DNA from: Dreissena polymorpha | Lineage: Eukaryota > Mollusca > Bivalvia > Myida > Dreissenidae | Reading direction: 5' to 3' | Length of the DNA stretch: 64,000 nt | Assembly: GCF_020536995.1 (NCBI RefSeq) | Contig: NC_068359.1 | Location: forward strand, 103,065,974 to 103,129,973 | In this document: positions 32,308 through 43,148 of the stretch, piece after piece | Layout: each line of letters begins with the position of its first letter | Position numbering within the stretch: the first letter of the stretch is position 1 | Position numbers and translations under genes: made by a program | The notes under the pieces: model-generated | Seen by the model: only the letters and a program-made list of their open reading frames with translations | The model's database searches: none | Told to the model about the DNA's origin: nothing

Positions 32308-33661
32308 CAGGGTTGGCATATTGACCGGTCAATTGAGTATTGACCGGGCCGGCGGTCAATACCCGGTTAAAACCGGTCAATACTGGTCATTACTGGTCTT
32401 TACTGGTCAATACTGGTCGATTGAAAATTTTAGCATTTAAACATTACAAAGGAGCCATTTTATATTAAATCAATAATTATTCTGTAATTGATAAACTTTT
32501 TTCTGAGTTATTTATTGTAAAAAAATCTTTAAAGCTGTAAAAAGTTACTTCTTTATTATTTATGGAAACAGCCTCAAATACATGAGGACTAAGGCAATAT
32601 CTTTATCTCAGTGTATCACATCTGTTACTAAAGTATTATTACTATTGTAGGTACCATAGCATTTCACTTATCTATTGATATATCTATTTGATAAGCAGAT
32701 GGACAAACAGAACTCTTGTGTATTCTAGGGTTATAAATCTAGCCTCTTAGTTGGTAATAAATTGCATGCAGTGTTATGTCTCTGATATCGACAATTAAGC
32801 AAATCTGCCCTTAGGCTATTTCATATCACTCACACAAGAAGATTACATTGTACTTGCTATTAATTTAATAGTTACTTCTAACTTGTTTCCTTTCTGTATT
32901 AAGAGGTGTTTTTCCCTTTCATATTAAAAGTTCAATTGGTATTCAAATGAATAAACAATCAAAGTTCTTGATTTTGCCAACAAATAATGTTTTCCAATTG
33001 TGGGTCTACTTTTCTTTTCAATTATTTTTTTCTTTTAATAATTATTTCTTATTATGTTTTTTATTCTTATATCAATAAAAATTAAAGTTTTTTTCACTAT
33101 TTTGTTTAAAAAGTATTTAAAGAAATCAATGCAAAAATACATGACAAGTAAGGATTGTGTCAAAAAGGTGCCATTTAAGGCCCTATTATCAGTTTTGGCT
33201 GCCCCAACCTGTATAGGTGAGAAGACCGTTAGAAGACTGTGGGGACAGTGGGGTATGAGGAACAACTCATACACAGTAATTGACAGGTTCTTGTTGAATC
33301 AAGCACAGAATTATATGAGCATCATAATTCATTAAAAATGAAAAAAAAATCAATCAACCAGAAAAATCAAATTGACCAACTTTGACTTATTTGCAAAATT
33401 TTGAGAGATTGGCCTAAAAATTGCATGAACAGGTATAAAATAGTGGGTATTAATAGCTTAAGACATTATTGGCAACATGTCTGTTTAATTTATATTATCA
33501 ATATTGTTTAATTAGGCATGGAATATAAATTAAAATTGGGGGTAAAGTTCAATCGACCAGTATTGACCAGTAATGACCACTTCGGGAGTATTGACCGGGG
33601 CGGTTTTAACCGGTAAAAACCGCCGGTTAAAACCGGGGGCGGTCGATTGGTGCCAACCCTG
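32308..33661. mobile_element. non-autonomous hAT element with 8-bp target duplication
   Basis: The ends are CAGGGTTGGCA and TGCCAACCCTG, 11-bp perfect inverted repeats of hAT type. ATTGGGGG stands at 32300-32307 and again at 33662-33669, the 8-bp target duplication expected for hAT. The subterminal regions are packed with short inverted and direct copies of ATTGACCGGTCAAT-like and TTAAAACCGG motifs, likely transposase-binding sites. It is inserted in the G-rich minisatellite. No intact transposase; a 93-codon frame at 33054-33335 is not recognisable. Confidence 0.88.
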
Positions 33662-34292
33662 ATTGGGGGGGGGGGGGGGGGAGTGGGTTGGGAGGTGAGA
33701 GGGGGGGTATAATGTTGGGTGTGGTAATTGATAAGATGTTTAAAAAAAATGGGGGTGGGGTGGGAGTGAGAGGGAGGTATAATGTGGGGTGTGGTAATTT
33801 ATTAGATGTTTTAAAAAAAATGGGGGGGGGGTAGGGGGAGTGAGAGGGGGTATAATTTGGGGTGTGGTAATTTATTAGATGTTAAAAAAAAATTGGAGGG
33901 GCGGGTAGGGGGTGAAAAGGGGGGTATAATGCGGGGTGTGGTAATTTATTAGATGTTTAAAAAAAAATTGGGTGGGGGGGGTGGGGGTGAGGTTGGGGGG
34001 GGGGGGGGGGGGGGGAGAAGGGATTCTGGTAGGGGCGTGGGGTATTGTTTGGGTGGAATCCATTGTGGTATTCAGGTAAGTGTTGTTTTGTCAAAGTAAT
34101 AATAAATTGTGATCATAAAAAATAACAAATGATCTCACACTGATATGAACAAATATCCTTTATTCATTAAACATGAAATTTAAACTAATTGCATTTGTTT
34201 CCCCTGTATATAAGATATAATAGTGTATTACCTCCCCTGTCTTGCTTATATTTATATAAATCAACAAAAATAAACATTAACACAATATTTAA

Positions 34293-34909
34293 AGGCTCTA
34301 TAAAGGTGACAAATCCAATTATTATGCATATCAACTGGTCTGATTTTTACCAGATTTTAGTTACTCTTGCATAAAAACTGCTAATAAAACAGCTTAGGTA
34401 CAACGTTGTCAAGAATTATGGAAGATAAACCCGTTTCATAATTGGAAGAAATGTTTACATTTTTGCAACTAACGTGATGTGTAGCCTCAGAGTGACATAT
34501 GCTTAAGATAGCCGAAAGAAAATTAAATTGTAATTCTATTTTAAACAACTTTTAACCAGCAGAAAGTAACTTATTAGATCACTACAAACGTTTTAACCAT
34601 TTAGAAGAGACCTACTTTGTGGGTGATATCGGAAAACGTTAAAAATCATCGTTATATTTTTGGTGACCCGAGTCACTTTCACTATCTCTTTCCCGAGTAA
34701 ACAGCGATGTTAATAAACTGATTGTTTGTTAACACAATTGACTTGGAGGACACTTTATTTTGAGCTCAAAACAAGTTGTATAGCTCATTTTTTTATTGTA
34801 GTGTCCAATAGCATATAAATATTGATTTTTGATAACCTTTATAAATAAAATATGAAAAAAATATTTAAAAATCGGTAAATAATTACGGATCTTCACCTTT
34901 ATAGAGCCT
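34293..34909. mobile_element. 617-bp MITE with TTAA target duplication
   Basis: AGGCTCTATAAAGGTGA (34293-34309) is repeated in perfect inversion at the right end (to 34909). TTAA flanks both sides (34289-34292 and 34910-34913). The empty site is visible in copies 1 and 2, which read CACAATATTTAATATAC without a break. The TTAA target suggests a piggyBac-type or Kolobok-type source; the TIR sequence does not decide between them. Confidence 0.88.
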
Positions 34910-35335
34910 TTAATATACAAAATATACAAAAAATCTCAAATTCTGATAATATTTTTACTGATCCACTTTATTTAACTCAAAGGATGATGTTTCATTGGAC
35001 TGATAATTATAGATTTAGGATAACAGACAAGTTGCTTCAATTATATTGTTCAGAGTTCGCCCTGTTGGCCGGGTATGCGTTCTTGAGTTATCATCCTAAA
35101 ACCATTTTACTATTTAGGGTCACCGTGACCTTGACCTAGTGACCTCAAAATCAATAGGGGTCATCTGCGAGTCATGATCAATGTACCTATGAAGTTTCAT
35201 GATCCTAGGCCCAAGTGTTCTTGAGTTATCATCCGGAAACCATTTGGTGGATGGACCGACAGACGGACCGACCGACGTGTGCAAAACAATATACGGTTAT
35301 TATATACCCCCTTTTCTTCGAAGGGGGACATAATA

Positions 35336-36820
35336 AAAACAAATTTATTTGTTAAAACACTGAATTATTTATGCATGATAAATTCATTATTTTTTCCCGA
35401 ATGAGCCATTTCATCGAAGCAAAAATTCCCAAACTGGCCAATTTTGGAAGACCCTTTTTCCCAAAATAGGCAGAAAAAAAACCTGTGAACGTTTGCACAT
35501 TATGCAGTTGTTACGGAAACAAGTTTTGACACAGGCAACATTGTTGTGCTGATAAAAAACAGGTCAATATTGAAATTCATCACAGTTCAATACGTTGTAA
35601 TCAAATATGTTTTCTCTTATGCATTGTTCATATAGTGTTCCTAAGTGATACAAAATCGTTAGAGTATTTTCCTTACTACATTATCTGTAATCAGGGCTTG
35701 ACACTAACTTCTACAGATTGGTGTCCACAGGGAACCCTGCCTATTAAAACTAGAGCAAAATCCTGGGAAAAACTGGTGTCCCTCACCAAAATTTGAGGGT
35801 CTCGGGTTACCAGGAAACTGTGTGTCGAGGCTGCTGTTGACATTTATTCACAAGAAATTAACACCACCTGCAAGGTTGGTTTTATGGCTACTTAAAGTAT
35901 GCAAATCTTAAAATTGGAAAAGCCAATCAGAATCCAAGGCTCAACAAGAATATGCTGCTGTTGACATTTATTCACAAGAAATTAACACCACCTGCAAGGT
36001 TGGTTTTATGGCTACTTAAAGTATGCAAATCTCAAAATTGGAAAAGCCAATCAGAATCCAAGGCTCAACAAGAATATATTTTCACGATAGCGGTTTGACA
36101 CTATAAACACAATAATTACCGGTATTATTACAGACGATAAACATTTGAAAAAAGCATCAAATATAAAGACCAAAGGTTTCTAATGTTTATAATGATTTAT
36201 TGTCATGTGTTTGTAAAATATTTGAGATGTAACAACTTAATGAAAATTACACACGACTAAACAAGCATATAGATATAGCATATAAGTATTCTGCAAGCAC
36301 AGCAGATCACTGAAGTTGTTATAAATTGGACAAAAATGACATGGACATGTTTACATTCTTTTGTATTTCTGCCAGAAAACATTTATGCGGTGTATGTATA
36401 AGAAAAAAGTTCCACCTGGATTCCAGGCAGCGAGTTTACGCGAAAAAAACTTTAGGAATAGCCTCAAAACCTTCAAATTTAGGACAGAAAAAAATGTCTC
36501 ATTCCTAAAAACTATAGGTGTGACATGTATGGAAAAAGTGTCACATTGTGCTCAGCGTGTTTTTTTTCCTCAAAAATTATTGTACTGTTTCCATTTTGGA
36601 CACTTGTCCAATTTTTACCAAGACCTGTGTCAGTGTGTGAACAGTGACAACACGTGTTCGAAACATTCCATCAATACAGCCTTTATTATGACAAAATTAA
36701 CTTTGACGACAACTTTATTGTAATAAAAATTGATCAATAACTATATATGATAATAAGAGTTTGTTATAATCGCATTGTCTCGATATAAAAAAGAAGGAAA
36801 TTGTGTGATAACATGCCATA
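35336..36820. other. no gene seen; contains a 124-bp tandem duplication
   Basis: Apart from the duplication at 35831-36078 I see no coding exon. A possible hAT-type end, CAGGGCTTGACACTAAC, stands near 35693 without a matching partner. An open frame at 36361-36723 has no recognisable domain. Confidence 0.4.
35831..36078. repeat. 124-bp perfect tandem duplication
   Basis: CTGCTGTTGACATTTATTC starts at 35831 and again at 35955, and the copies are almost identical (one T/C difference seen, CTTAAAA against CTCAAAA). This indicates a recent duplication, or possibly an assembly artefact. Confidence 0.85.
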
Positions 36821-36821
36821 C

Positions 36822-36853
36822 CACTCGCTATGGCGGAGTCGCACGAGAAAAAG
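36822..36853 (-). promoter_or_regulatory. candidate RPS27A promoter and 5'-TOP first exon
   Basis: On the minus strand a pyrimidine tract CCTTTTTCTC (36854-36845) matches a 5'-TOP start, as used by translation-factor and ribosomal protein mRNAs. It is followed about 30 nt later by a possible donor (GAGTG|GTATGG at 36821). Just upstream, GCGCATGCG (36865-36873) matches an NRF1 site, common in housekeeping promoters. Spliced to the acceptor at 27336 this gives a 42-nt leader, a normal size for such genes. The link to RPS27A is inferred from position and strand. A second donor-like site at 30230 (CCAACCAG|GTAGGG) is an alternative. Confidence 0.45.
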
Positions 36854-37519
36854 GAAATTACTAGGCGCATGCGTTGGTTTTGTAAAACTGTGCCCAACTG
36901 TTGTGGTTAAAAGTCACTACACAGTGACGACAGAAAGCTCACATCTATGTTAGCAGGATCTCTTACACTTTGCAAAAAAGTAATATGCAGGTAAACAAAC
37001 GCTGTTCCTTTTTATTCACTCATTATAGTGGCGTTCAAAAAATAATGGTCGATAAGATTTGTGATTTTAATAGGATTTTATGTGTAATGTGTCAGCTTTG
37101 GCTGTAGATCTACCTAAATACTAGTTCGTGCTTTTTTCTCAAACTCTGGGCCAATCCAGAGTTAGCTTATAGACAGAAAAAAGTGCAAAAGCGACTATAT
37201 CATTTAAAAGGGCCGCAAAGAGCATGTTATTGATATTCTGAATACGTAAATAATAATGGCGTATAAGAACGTATACAACTAGCTATGTATAATAACTGAA
37301 TAATCTATTAATTATGAGCGTTAAAAATCATTTTATCATATTGGACTGGTTTGCCTAGCCCTTTTTATCCCACATAGTGATGTAATCTATATACAAATGT
37401 ACCATAAGTTGGGGAGGATTATATACAAATTATTAATTTTAATGCCTTATTGTCTTAAAGTTGACAGTGAAACGGTCAAGCCGTCAATTCGCTGCATTAC
37501 ACAATATCACAGGCAAGCT

Positions 37520-38012
37520 GGAAACAGTTATTGGCGCTGTGAATTTCCTGCCACAGTTTTCACCGTACTTGAATGATATTTCAGTATAAAGTATAATTCG
37601 TCAGTCTCAAGTTTACGCGTTCAATAAAAAAAATACGTATTAGTTCAAATCACAATTATCGCGTACTTTGAAACAGGAAACGTTTGAATGCGATGCAGAC
37701 ACACGTGGTGTTGGCGCAACCATTTTGAAAGACGGCACATCAATTACTTTTGCAAGGCTGTTTGGCCCCTACGCACAGTTTATATGAAGCATCAAATGTG
37801 AGATGTCGGACTTGTTTAGCTGTCAAAGATTTCATCAGTATGTTGTTGAACATAAGGCCATAATTCATTGCAGCTATCATATAAACTCTGTCTGCAGTAC
37901 CACTTACTCGTTTACAGAGAATTTTATCCATGATTTGAAAGCGACATTGAAGTCTAAGATGTTCTTGGGAACAAAGATCCCATTAGTGACCAACTGTCTG
38001 GAAAACCAATGA
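37520..38012 (+). mobile_element. Ty3/Gypsy fossil fragment (end of reverse transcriptase and RNase H)
   Basis: Pieces of a gypsy-type polymerase can be read: a thumb-like segment (GAVNFLPQFSPYLNDIS), an RNase H start (ECDADTRGVGATILKDG) and an RNase H middle (CQRFHQYVVEHKAIIHCS). It is strongly decayed, with several breaks, and has no visible terminal repeats. It looks older than the element at 57.8-60.7 kb. Confidence 0.65.
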
Positions 38013-39239
38013 GTCACACGCTTCACGAATATAAATGAAAGTGCCTGAATGTTCACACCGTTATAAAATAACTTTAAAATATCTTAAATGTAGAGCTTAC
38101 GACTAAAGGCGTAAACAGCTGAGAGTGGGCTTTAGCCGTACCTCACACACGCAAACAGACTTTATCCACTGAATAAATAACTGATGGGGAAATTTTGAAC
38201 AGTGGACTCACAAGTTTGCTTCTTATATATATCATATACTACTGTACAATTTTATTAGAAAACTACCGTTTTGTTTTGCTGTTTTAAACAAGCATTCTAT
38301 TTATGTTTAGCCTCAACGCAAAAAACGCATCCTCAGACGTACAAAAGAGAAACCAAACGTACTATTGAACGTACTAGAGCTAATATTTACAACGTGTACA
38401 TTAACGAAATCCATACAAGCTTAAATTATATTGCACAAGAAAAAAACAAGTTAATGTAAAATATGGAGTGGACATGTTTTACATCAAACCTCTTAATGCA
38501 ACAATCAACTGGTTGTGTTGATATGTACAACGCATTAAACTTAAGTTGACTAGCTAAGCGCTCTTTGACTGTTTTCTAGTTACAAACTTTTGATGCAACG
38601 TAATTATTCGTAATCTGCAAGTAATTAAATATATAAACAGCTATTTAATCTTTACAACTGAACGGAGTTGATATATTCCCTTGAAAGCGACCACTTAAAC
38701 ATACTATAGCGTGCAGACTTTGATGCAAATCATCAAATGCATTTATTAACTTTATATGTAACACCCTTGAACAGCTAATTAATGTACAAATGCTAATTAA
38801 AGTGTGGTATACAGACATATTACATTTCGTTTTCTGAATCCTTTTACGACAAATGTAAACTAAGATAAATATTTGAAGAACAGTGATTATTTAGTTCCAG
38901 ATCTACGATAAGTTCCGAAAAATAAATCTATAAGTTTCTTAGTGTGTTTCACATGTCATTTATTTTAGAAACATATGGCGATCTTTGTTTTTTGTTGTAA
39001 ATTAAAAATTCAATCGGCATTATTTTTTATGTGACAGATCCCTCTGGTAAAACTCGCTAACATACCAGTAAGGTCAACATGGTTTTCGTCTTCGGAAATT
39101 ATCAAAACGCCTCTTATATATTCAATATACTCAAACAACATAACTAAAACAAACAATCGGATTTTTTTTCATGCAATAAATTGGGAGCACAAAACAAAAA
39201 TTGCTATTGTTCATGAGAAAAAAAGTATTCAAACGCATG
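38013..39239. other. AT-rich spacer, no gene seen
   Basis: No coding or element signal recognised. Minus-strand AATAAA hexamers (for example at 38964-38959) could serve the orphan gene upstream, with a 3' UTR of about 280 nt. This is not certain. Confidence 0.35.
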
Positions 39240-40040
39240 TCAACGCTTGTTTCTACAACAGCTAAAGAATCGCCGGAACCTTTCAGCCAGACTGGACGGC
39301 TTGCTTGATACATCAGTCTTTCGATCATCTGTACTTTTCCCGCCGAGTTCACCGAAAACTGTCACGTGAGCAGTCCAAACTACCTGCTGGGCTATTGCAT
39401 TGAGGTTTGAATCGTTGTAATTGACGAAGTTGTCAAAAGACAAGTTGGCACAGTCCAGACTGTGGCCTTTCTTCACATGTTGGCGCCATACAGCGTGCTT
39501 TGCATCCCTTGGTCCTGATTCCGAATCGGAAAGAGACGTCAAACTGTAGCTTACATCCGCCGCGTGGAACATTTTCCTAGGCAAACATCTGTAATTAAGA
39601 TGGTTCCCGCTTATAGAGGCGCCTGATGATGAAGAAGTGGTCAGTGACGCGCTACTCCAAATTTCGCCGCTAGGTTTCGACCGCAGGCAATCAATGGCGG
39701 TGGTAATTTCGTCCCAGATCGCGGCAGCTTTGGCACTGCTGCATATCTGAAAGGACTGCTTGGGTTTGAATTGACTGGAGAAGGTAATAATCTTGCTGCA
39801 GTTCTTGTATGTGACACCGAGAAGTCCCGCCGGAGTGAGAGACTTCAGATCGTAATCTATATGCGGCCCGCAGAGGTTGATTCCCGCGACTACGACGCAC
39901 CTCTCTCCAATCCCGATACTAAACAGACCAACAGCGTCCATGGTTCCGCTAAGGAGGGCCACGAAAATGCCTTCGGCCTGAAGTGTCTCATGGATGTTAT
40001 ACTTGCAGCGGAGAACGCTCTGTAATGTGTTTGCTTCCAT
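39240..40040 (-). CDS. uncharacterised 266-residue protein, single coding exon
   Basis: I do not recognise this family. The frame is intact from ATG (40040) to TGA. Coding-like features are balanced codon use, long length in an AT-rich region, and a spliced leader: acceptor TTTAATTTCAG|GTATAAA directly before the ATG (exon start 40047) and a matching donor CTG|GTAAGTTT at 40464 in an upstream untranslated exon. Residues about 20-120 are compact and hydrophobic (LSGTMDAVGLFSIGIGER, GVTYKNCSKIITFSSQF) and end in FQICSSAKAAAIWDEITTAI. A Trp in a final helix recalls PH-like folds, but that is speculation. Residues 120-200 are Ser-rich and probably disordered. The C terminus is basic with a CC pair (RRFFSCCRNKR), a possible lipidation or membrane-contact site. 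No signal peptide or membrane segment is evident. Confidence 0.78.
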   Translation of the reverse strand: MEANTLQSVLRCKYNIHETLQAEGIFVALLSGTMDAVGLFSIGIGERCVVVAGINLCGPHIDYDLKSLTPAGLLGVTYKNCSKIITFSSQFKPKQSFQICSSAKAAAIWDEITTAIDCLRSKPSGEIWSSASLTTSSSSGASISGNHLNYRCLPRKMFHAADVSYSLTSLSDSESGPRDAKHAVWRQHVKKGHSLDCANLSFDNFVNYNDSNLNAIAQQVVWTAHVTVFGELGGKSTDDRKTDVSSKPSSLAERFRRFFSCCRNKR

Positions 40041-40464
40041 TTTATACCTGAAATTAAACAGTATATTGTGAATAGTCGTGTGTATTATTTTTTGTTAGTA
40101 ATGGTTGAACGAGATTTAAATGGACACAAATATAAATTAAAGTGATATTTAACGCAAATATTTACTGATTTATCAGCTCGGTCACTTATAAAAACCTTTG
40201 CAAACTATCTTTAAAATAACGGGTAATATCAAAGTGATCGTTGGTAATCAAAGACCTCCGCACGTTTCTACCCATTTAAATATATTTTTATCATTTATCA
40301 ATTTAATAGAAACGATAAATCGGTGTTGTTTTTGTTTAAAGTTTATGACCGTTGATTTTAATTCATTTTCACGATTTTTCTGTAAAACTTTTAATTAAAA
40401 TTAAATGGTTTGTTAAATATAAAACTATTTCTTTTAAATAGGTTAAAAACGAAAAAAAACTTAC

Positions 40465-40530
40465 CAGTTTACAATCGATGATGTTTACTGTTTAAGCGCG
40501 AATGCTACTTTGACGTTGTAACTAGCGATT
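40465..40530 (-). other. 5'-untranslated exon of the 266-residue gene
   Basis: The donor consensus CTG|GTAAGTTT (exon end 40465) pairs with the acceptor at 40049-40048. The upstream limit is not visible; I place it near the CRE-like cluster. The intron would be about 420 bp. Confidence 0.55.
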
Positions 40531-40578
40531 ATGGTGACGTCGCGTCATCCATACGTTTTACATTGACGTCGTGACGTG
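40511..40578 (-). promoter_or_regulatory. cluster of CRE/ATF-like sites
   Basis: Four TGACGT cores (40511, 40535, 40564, 40572) and one inverted CGTCA (40543-40547) fall within 70 bp, including TGACGTCG twice. The cluster lies at the expected promoter of the 266-residue gene and suggests control by CREB/ATF-type bZIP factors. CpG density is locally raised against an AT-rich background. Confidence 0.6.
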
Positions 40579-40671
40579 AGTGCGCTTCGTAAAGGTGTAC
40601 GTCGTGTTTATTAATGTTTTCAAACACTACACTTTTTTACACTTTTTTTTAAAAAACGTATTTATTTCAGC

Positions 40672-40830
40672 TCGATTTCATAACAAGCCTTAGCTTATAT
40701 GAAACGCTCTCGAGTCCGATTTCCTTGGTGTCTATGGGGGAGATCTGAAGAACGCTCCCACAGTGGGAGTCGAACCCGTGACTACCGATCGCTAGGCGGA
40801 CACCATATCCACTACACCACGGCGATCTTT
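40672..40830 (-). mobile_element. tRNA-derived SINE
   Basis: On the minus strand the head contains a pol III A box (TGGTGTAGTGGATAT, 40819-40805) and a B box (GGTTCGACTCC, 40776-40766) at tRNA spacing. The expected acceptor-stem pairing is lost. It is followed by a non-tRNA body with GAGCGTTCTTCAGATCTCCC and CATAGACACCAAGG. This is a SINE and not a working tRNA gene. Confidence 0.75.
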
Positions 40831-40834
40831 TGAG

Positions 40835-43148
40835 AGTGTACACCTTATTCGTGAAAAGTACGTTGTTATGTAATGCACTCGATAGCGGACGTTTTATAAA
40901 CAAAACGCCCACATTCGAACAAAGAGTACCGAAGGAACGCAAACAACATACATGTATCAATAGAGAGCGGCCATATCGACATCTTCTGTGCACAAGCCCT
41001 TTTTAAATGTCAAATTATTCGAGGTAGCCGTTATGTTCGAATTCAACGTTGATTGGCTTTTTAAATAATGTTGGCAAGGAAACAAAGCACACGCATTAAC
41101 GTTGATTATCCTAATTAAAGTACCGGTACGTGTTCCTTTCAATATTGTCATGATTTTTACAAACGCATTTTGTTTGTTTGGACGTTCATTATTAGTATAC
41201 TTTAGGAATGAAATGGTTGCATGTCTTTCATGTCTAGATATATCTCTAATGCGTGAAAATAGAGCTTACTGTAGTTGCCGGGTTAGAAGATCTGTTAAAT
41301 TAGTATATGTTTGTTTAAAATAAAGATAAATTAATTACGATAGACAAGGAAAAACCCATAAGCCGTAACAAAAGACCTATCAAATACCAAAGATTGGAAA
41401 CATCTAAACATCTGTTTTCTGGCGTTATCGCGCGTTATCAATGTGTACGCCCGCTTTATTCCAATAAACGAGATATAATGACATCGCACATCAAGCGAAA
41501 CGTGAAACAATATTTCGATATTTATCACAGCTTTAATGAATTAAATAATAACAATATATGTATAAATATAATTCCTTTTTTCAAACTGAAGTGTTTCTTT
41601 ATGCAACGAATAAAGTATAATTACAGAACTGGGGGCCATTTCATCAATAATAACGATTCAAATACGATCGTAAATTATGTATCGAGATTAATGTAGTCGT
41701 TTACGATTTTATCAACGAAATCGTAAAAAGCCGTTAACATAAAGTAGGACTTCGTTAAGTATGGTGTTTGTGTACCGGAAAAATAGTGACGCAGTCTAAA
41801 AACTCTGTATGACGTAATTTTCACGCAATTTTTAAGCAGGCGAAGTACACAATATTGCGGAAAGTTGGCGTAGCCCCGAAAACAGGAGAAAGTATAAGAA
41901 CGGCACAGTTGAAAAAACATCTATCCTTGTCGACCGGTGTGTCGATGGATACAATTTGCTTACCGGTGCCCATAAGTTGGGGCTGACAGATGCCGATAAG
42001 GACTCTCAATGGGCCAGGGCCGTCGTGGGCCGTCCACTCTTTTGACCAAAAAAAGGAGAGAAAAAAAGAAAACAGAGAAAATAAGGCTGAGCTAGGAGAT
42101 GAATTGCTTAATCTCCTCTGGATCAGACATAGTTTATCATGCTTCCTTATATTAAAAAAAAACACGCCGATTTTCAATACAAAACTGATGCTGTTGCAAA
42201 AATGATAAAATCCCGGTAGTTCTATCCGTTTTCTAACTTCGTTGTTTTCCAATGGTACGAACGAGTCACCGTACTCTCCATTTTTCCCGAATGTTTATAC
42301 CGGAAGATGCAGAGGATTATTTTTCCAAGAAACGAGGAAAGGCATCAAAGTGAGTAAAATGATAACCATCGCTGCGGCTTTGTTGCAATAATGAAAATAC
42401 ACGAAAAATGCTATATATGCCCTTCGTTCACAAATTGAAGGAAATGAATAGTCCAAGAAACCCCTTCTTATAGCATAGGCGCTCGATGGCCATGTTTTAT
42501 TTATTTTGTTTTAAATATTTTTTAGCCGTTTTTTATTATAATGCATAAACATACTAAATCAACAAAAATCTTCCGACAAAATTTATTCTAAAAGGGTAAG
42601 ACACACGCCATTTTCTCACCTAACGGAAGTGCGTCCTTACCCATAATTAAATCGCTGTCACCCGCTCGCTTATTGAAATGCGCTCTTTCTCTATCTACGT
42701 TCAGTTTCAACAGAAACATCCACAGGCGATGTGATAAATCCCTGTAACTATTGTTTCACTCACTTAATGAAGTAATCAACAAAATATGTTGTAAATTGCA
42801 TATTCATGAATCATAAGTATTGGCTACGGAAGCCCATTCGTGACATTCCTATCTTTTTTTATAAATCCAATCTGCTCATTTCTACTAAGCATTACTTTAA
42901 ATAATGAAACCCGGCATTGGCAGATATTACCACAGAAGGCGCCAACCTAAGTTTGCCAACCGATATTTGGCAAACGTTGGCCCAACGTTATCATGCCATC
43001 GCCAACATCATGCCAACGTGATGCCGTCGATCTGCTATCTGGGGTATTCATTATTTTCTTTTGCAAACCCAAGAATAAACATACACGAAAATACTTAAAG
43101 AAACGTGAAGGATTTATTTGATCCAATAAATTTTCATGAGATATCAAA
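40835..43148. other. no recognised gene; GCCAAC motif cluster at 42935-43022
   Basis: Open frames at 41394-41696 and 41821-42252 (minus) have no recognisable domain or convincing splice context. A short cluster of GCCAAC and GTTGGC words lies at about 42935-43022. Otherwise I see nothing. Confidence 0.4.

Larger units (their letters stand above)
27448..35334 (+). mobile_element. composite element copy 3, expanded to 7.9 kb by nested insertions
   Basis: The head (ACAAGGGCTGTTAGTAAAAC at 27448) and the body plus tail (about 34155-35334, ending CTTCGAAGGGGGACATAA) match copies 1 and 2. The internal G-rich minisatellite survives in four pieces: 27660-27735, 28035-28338, 31490-32307 and 33662-34035. 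Insertions between or inside the pieces: 27750-28030, 28339-31484, 32308-33661 and 34293-34909. If the RPS27A first exon is at 36853, all of this lies in its first intron. Confidence 0.68.

Noticed and set aside
33054-33335. 93-codon frame inside the hAT element as a transposase remnant
   Set aside because: No convincing match to the hAT dimerisation domain or any catalytic motif.
36833-36913. Plus-strand small frame starting MAESHEKKEIT (26 codons)
   Set aside because: It overlaps the TOP/NRF1-like promoter on the other strand and has no further support.
40667-40993. Minus-strand 108-codon frame as a gene, or its centre as a tRNA gene
   Set aside because: The centre is a tRNA-derived SINE with A and B boxes but no acceptor-stem pairing; the frame is a by-product.
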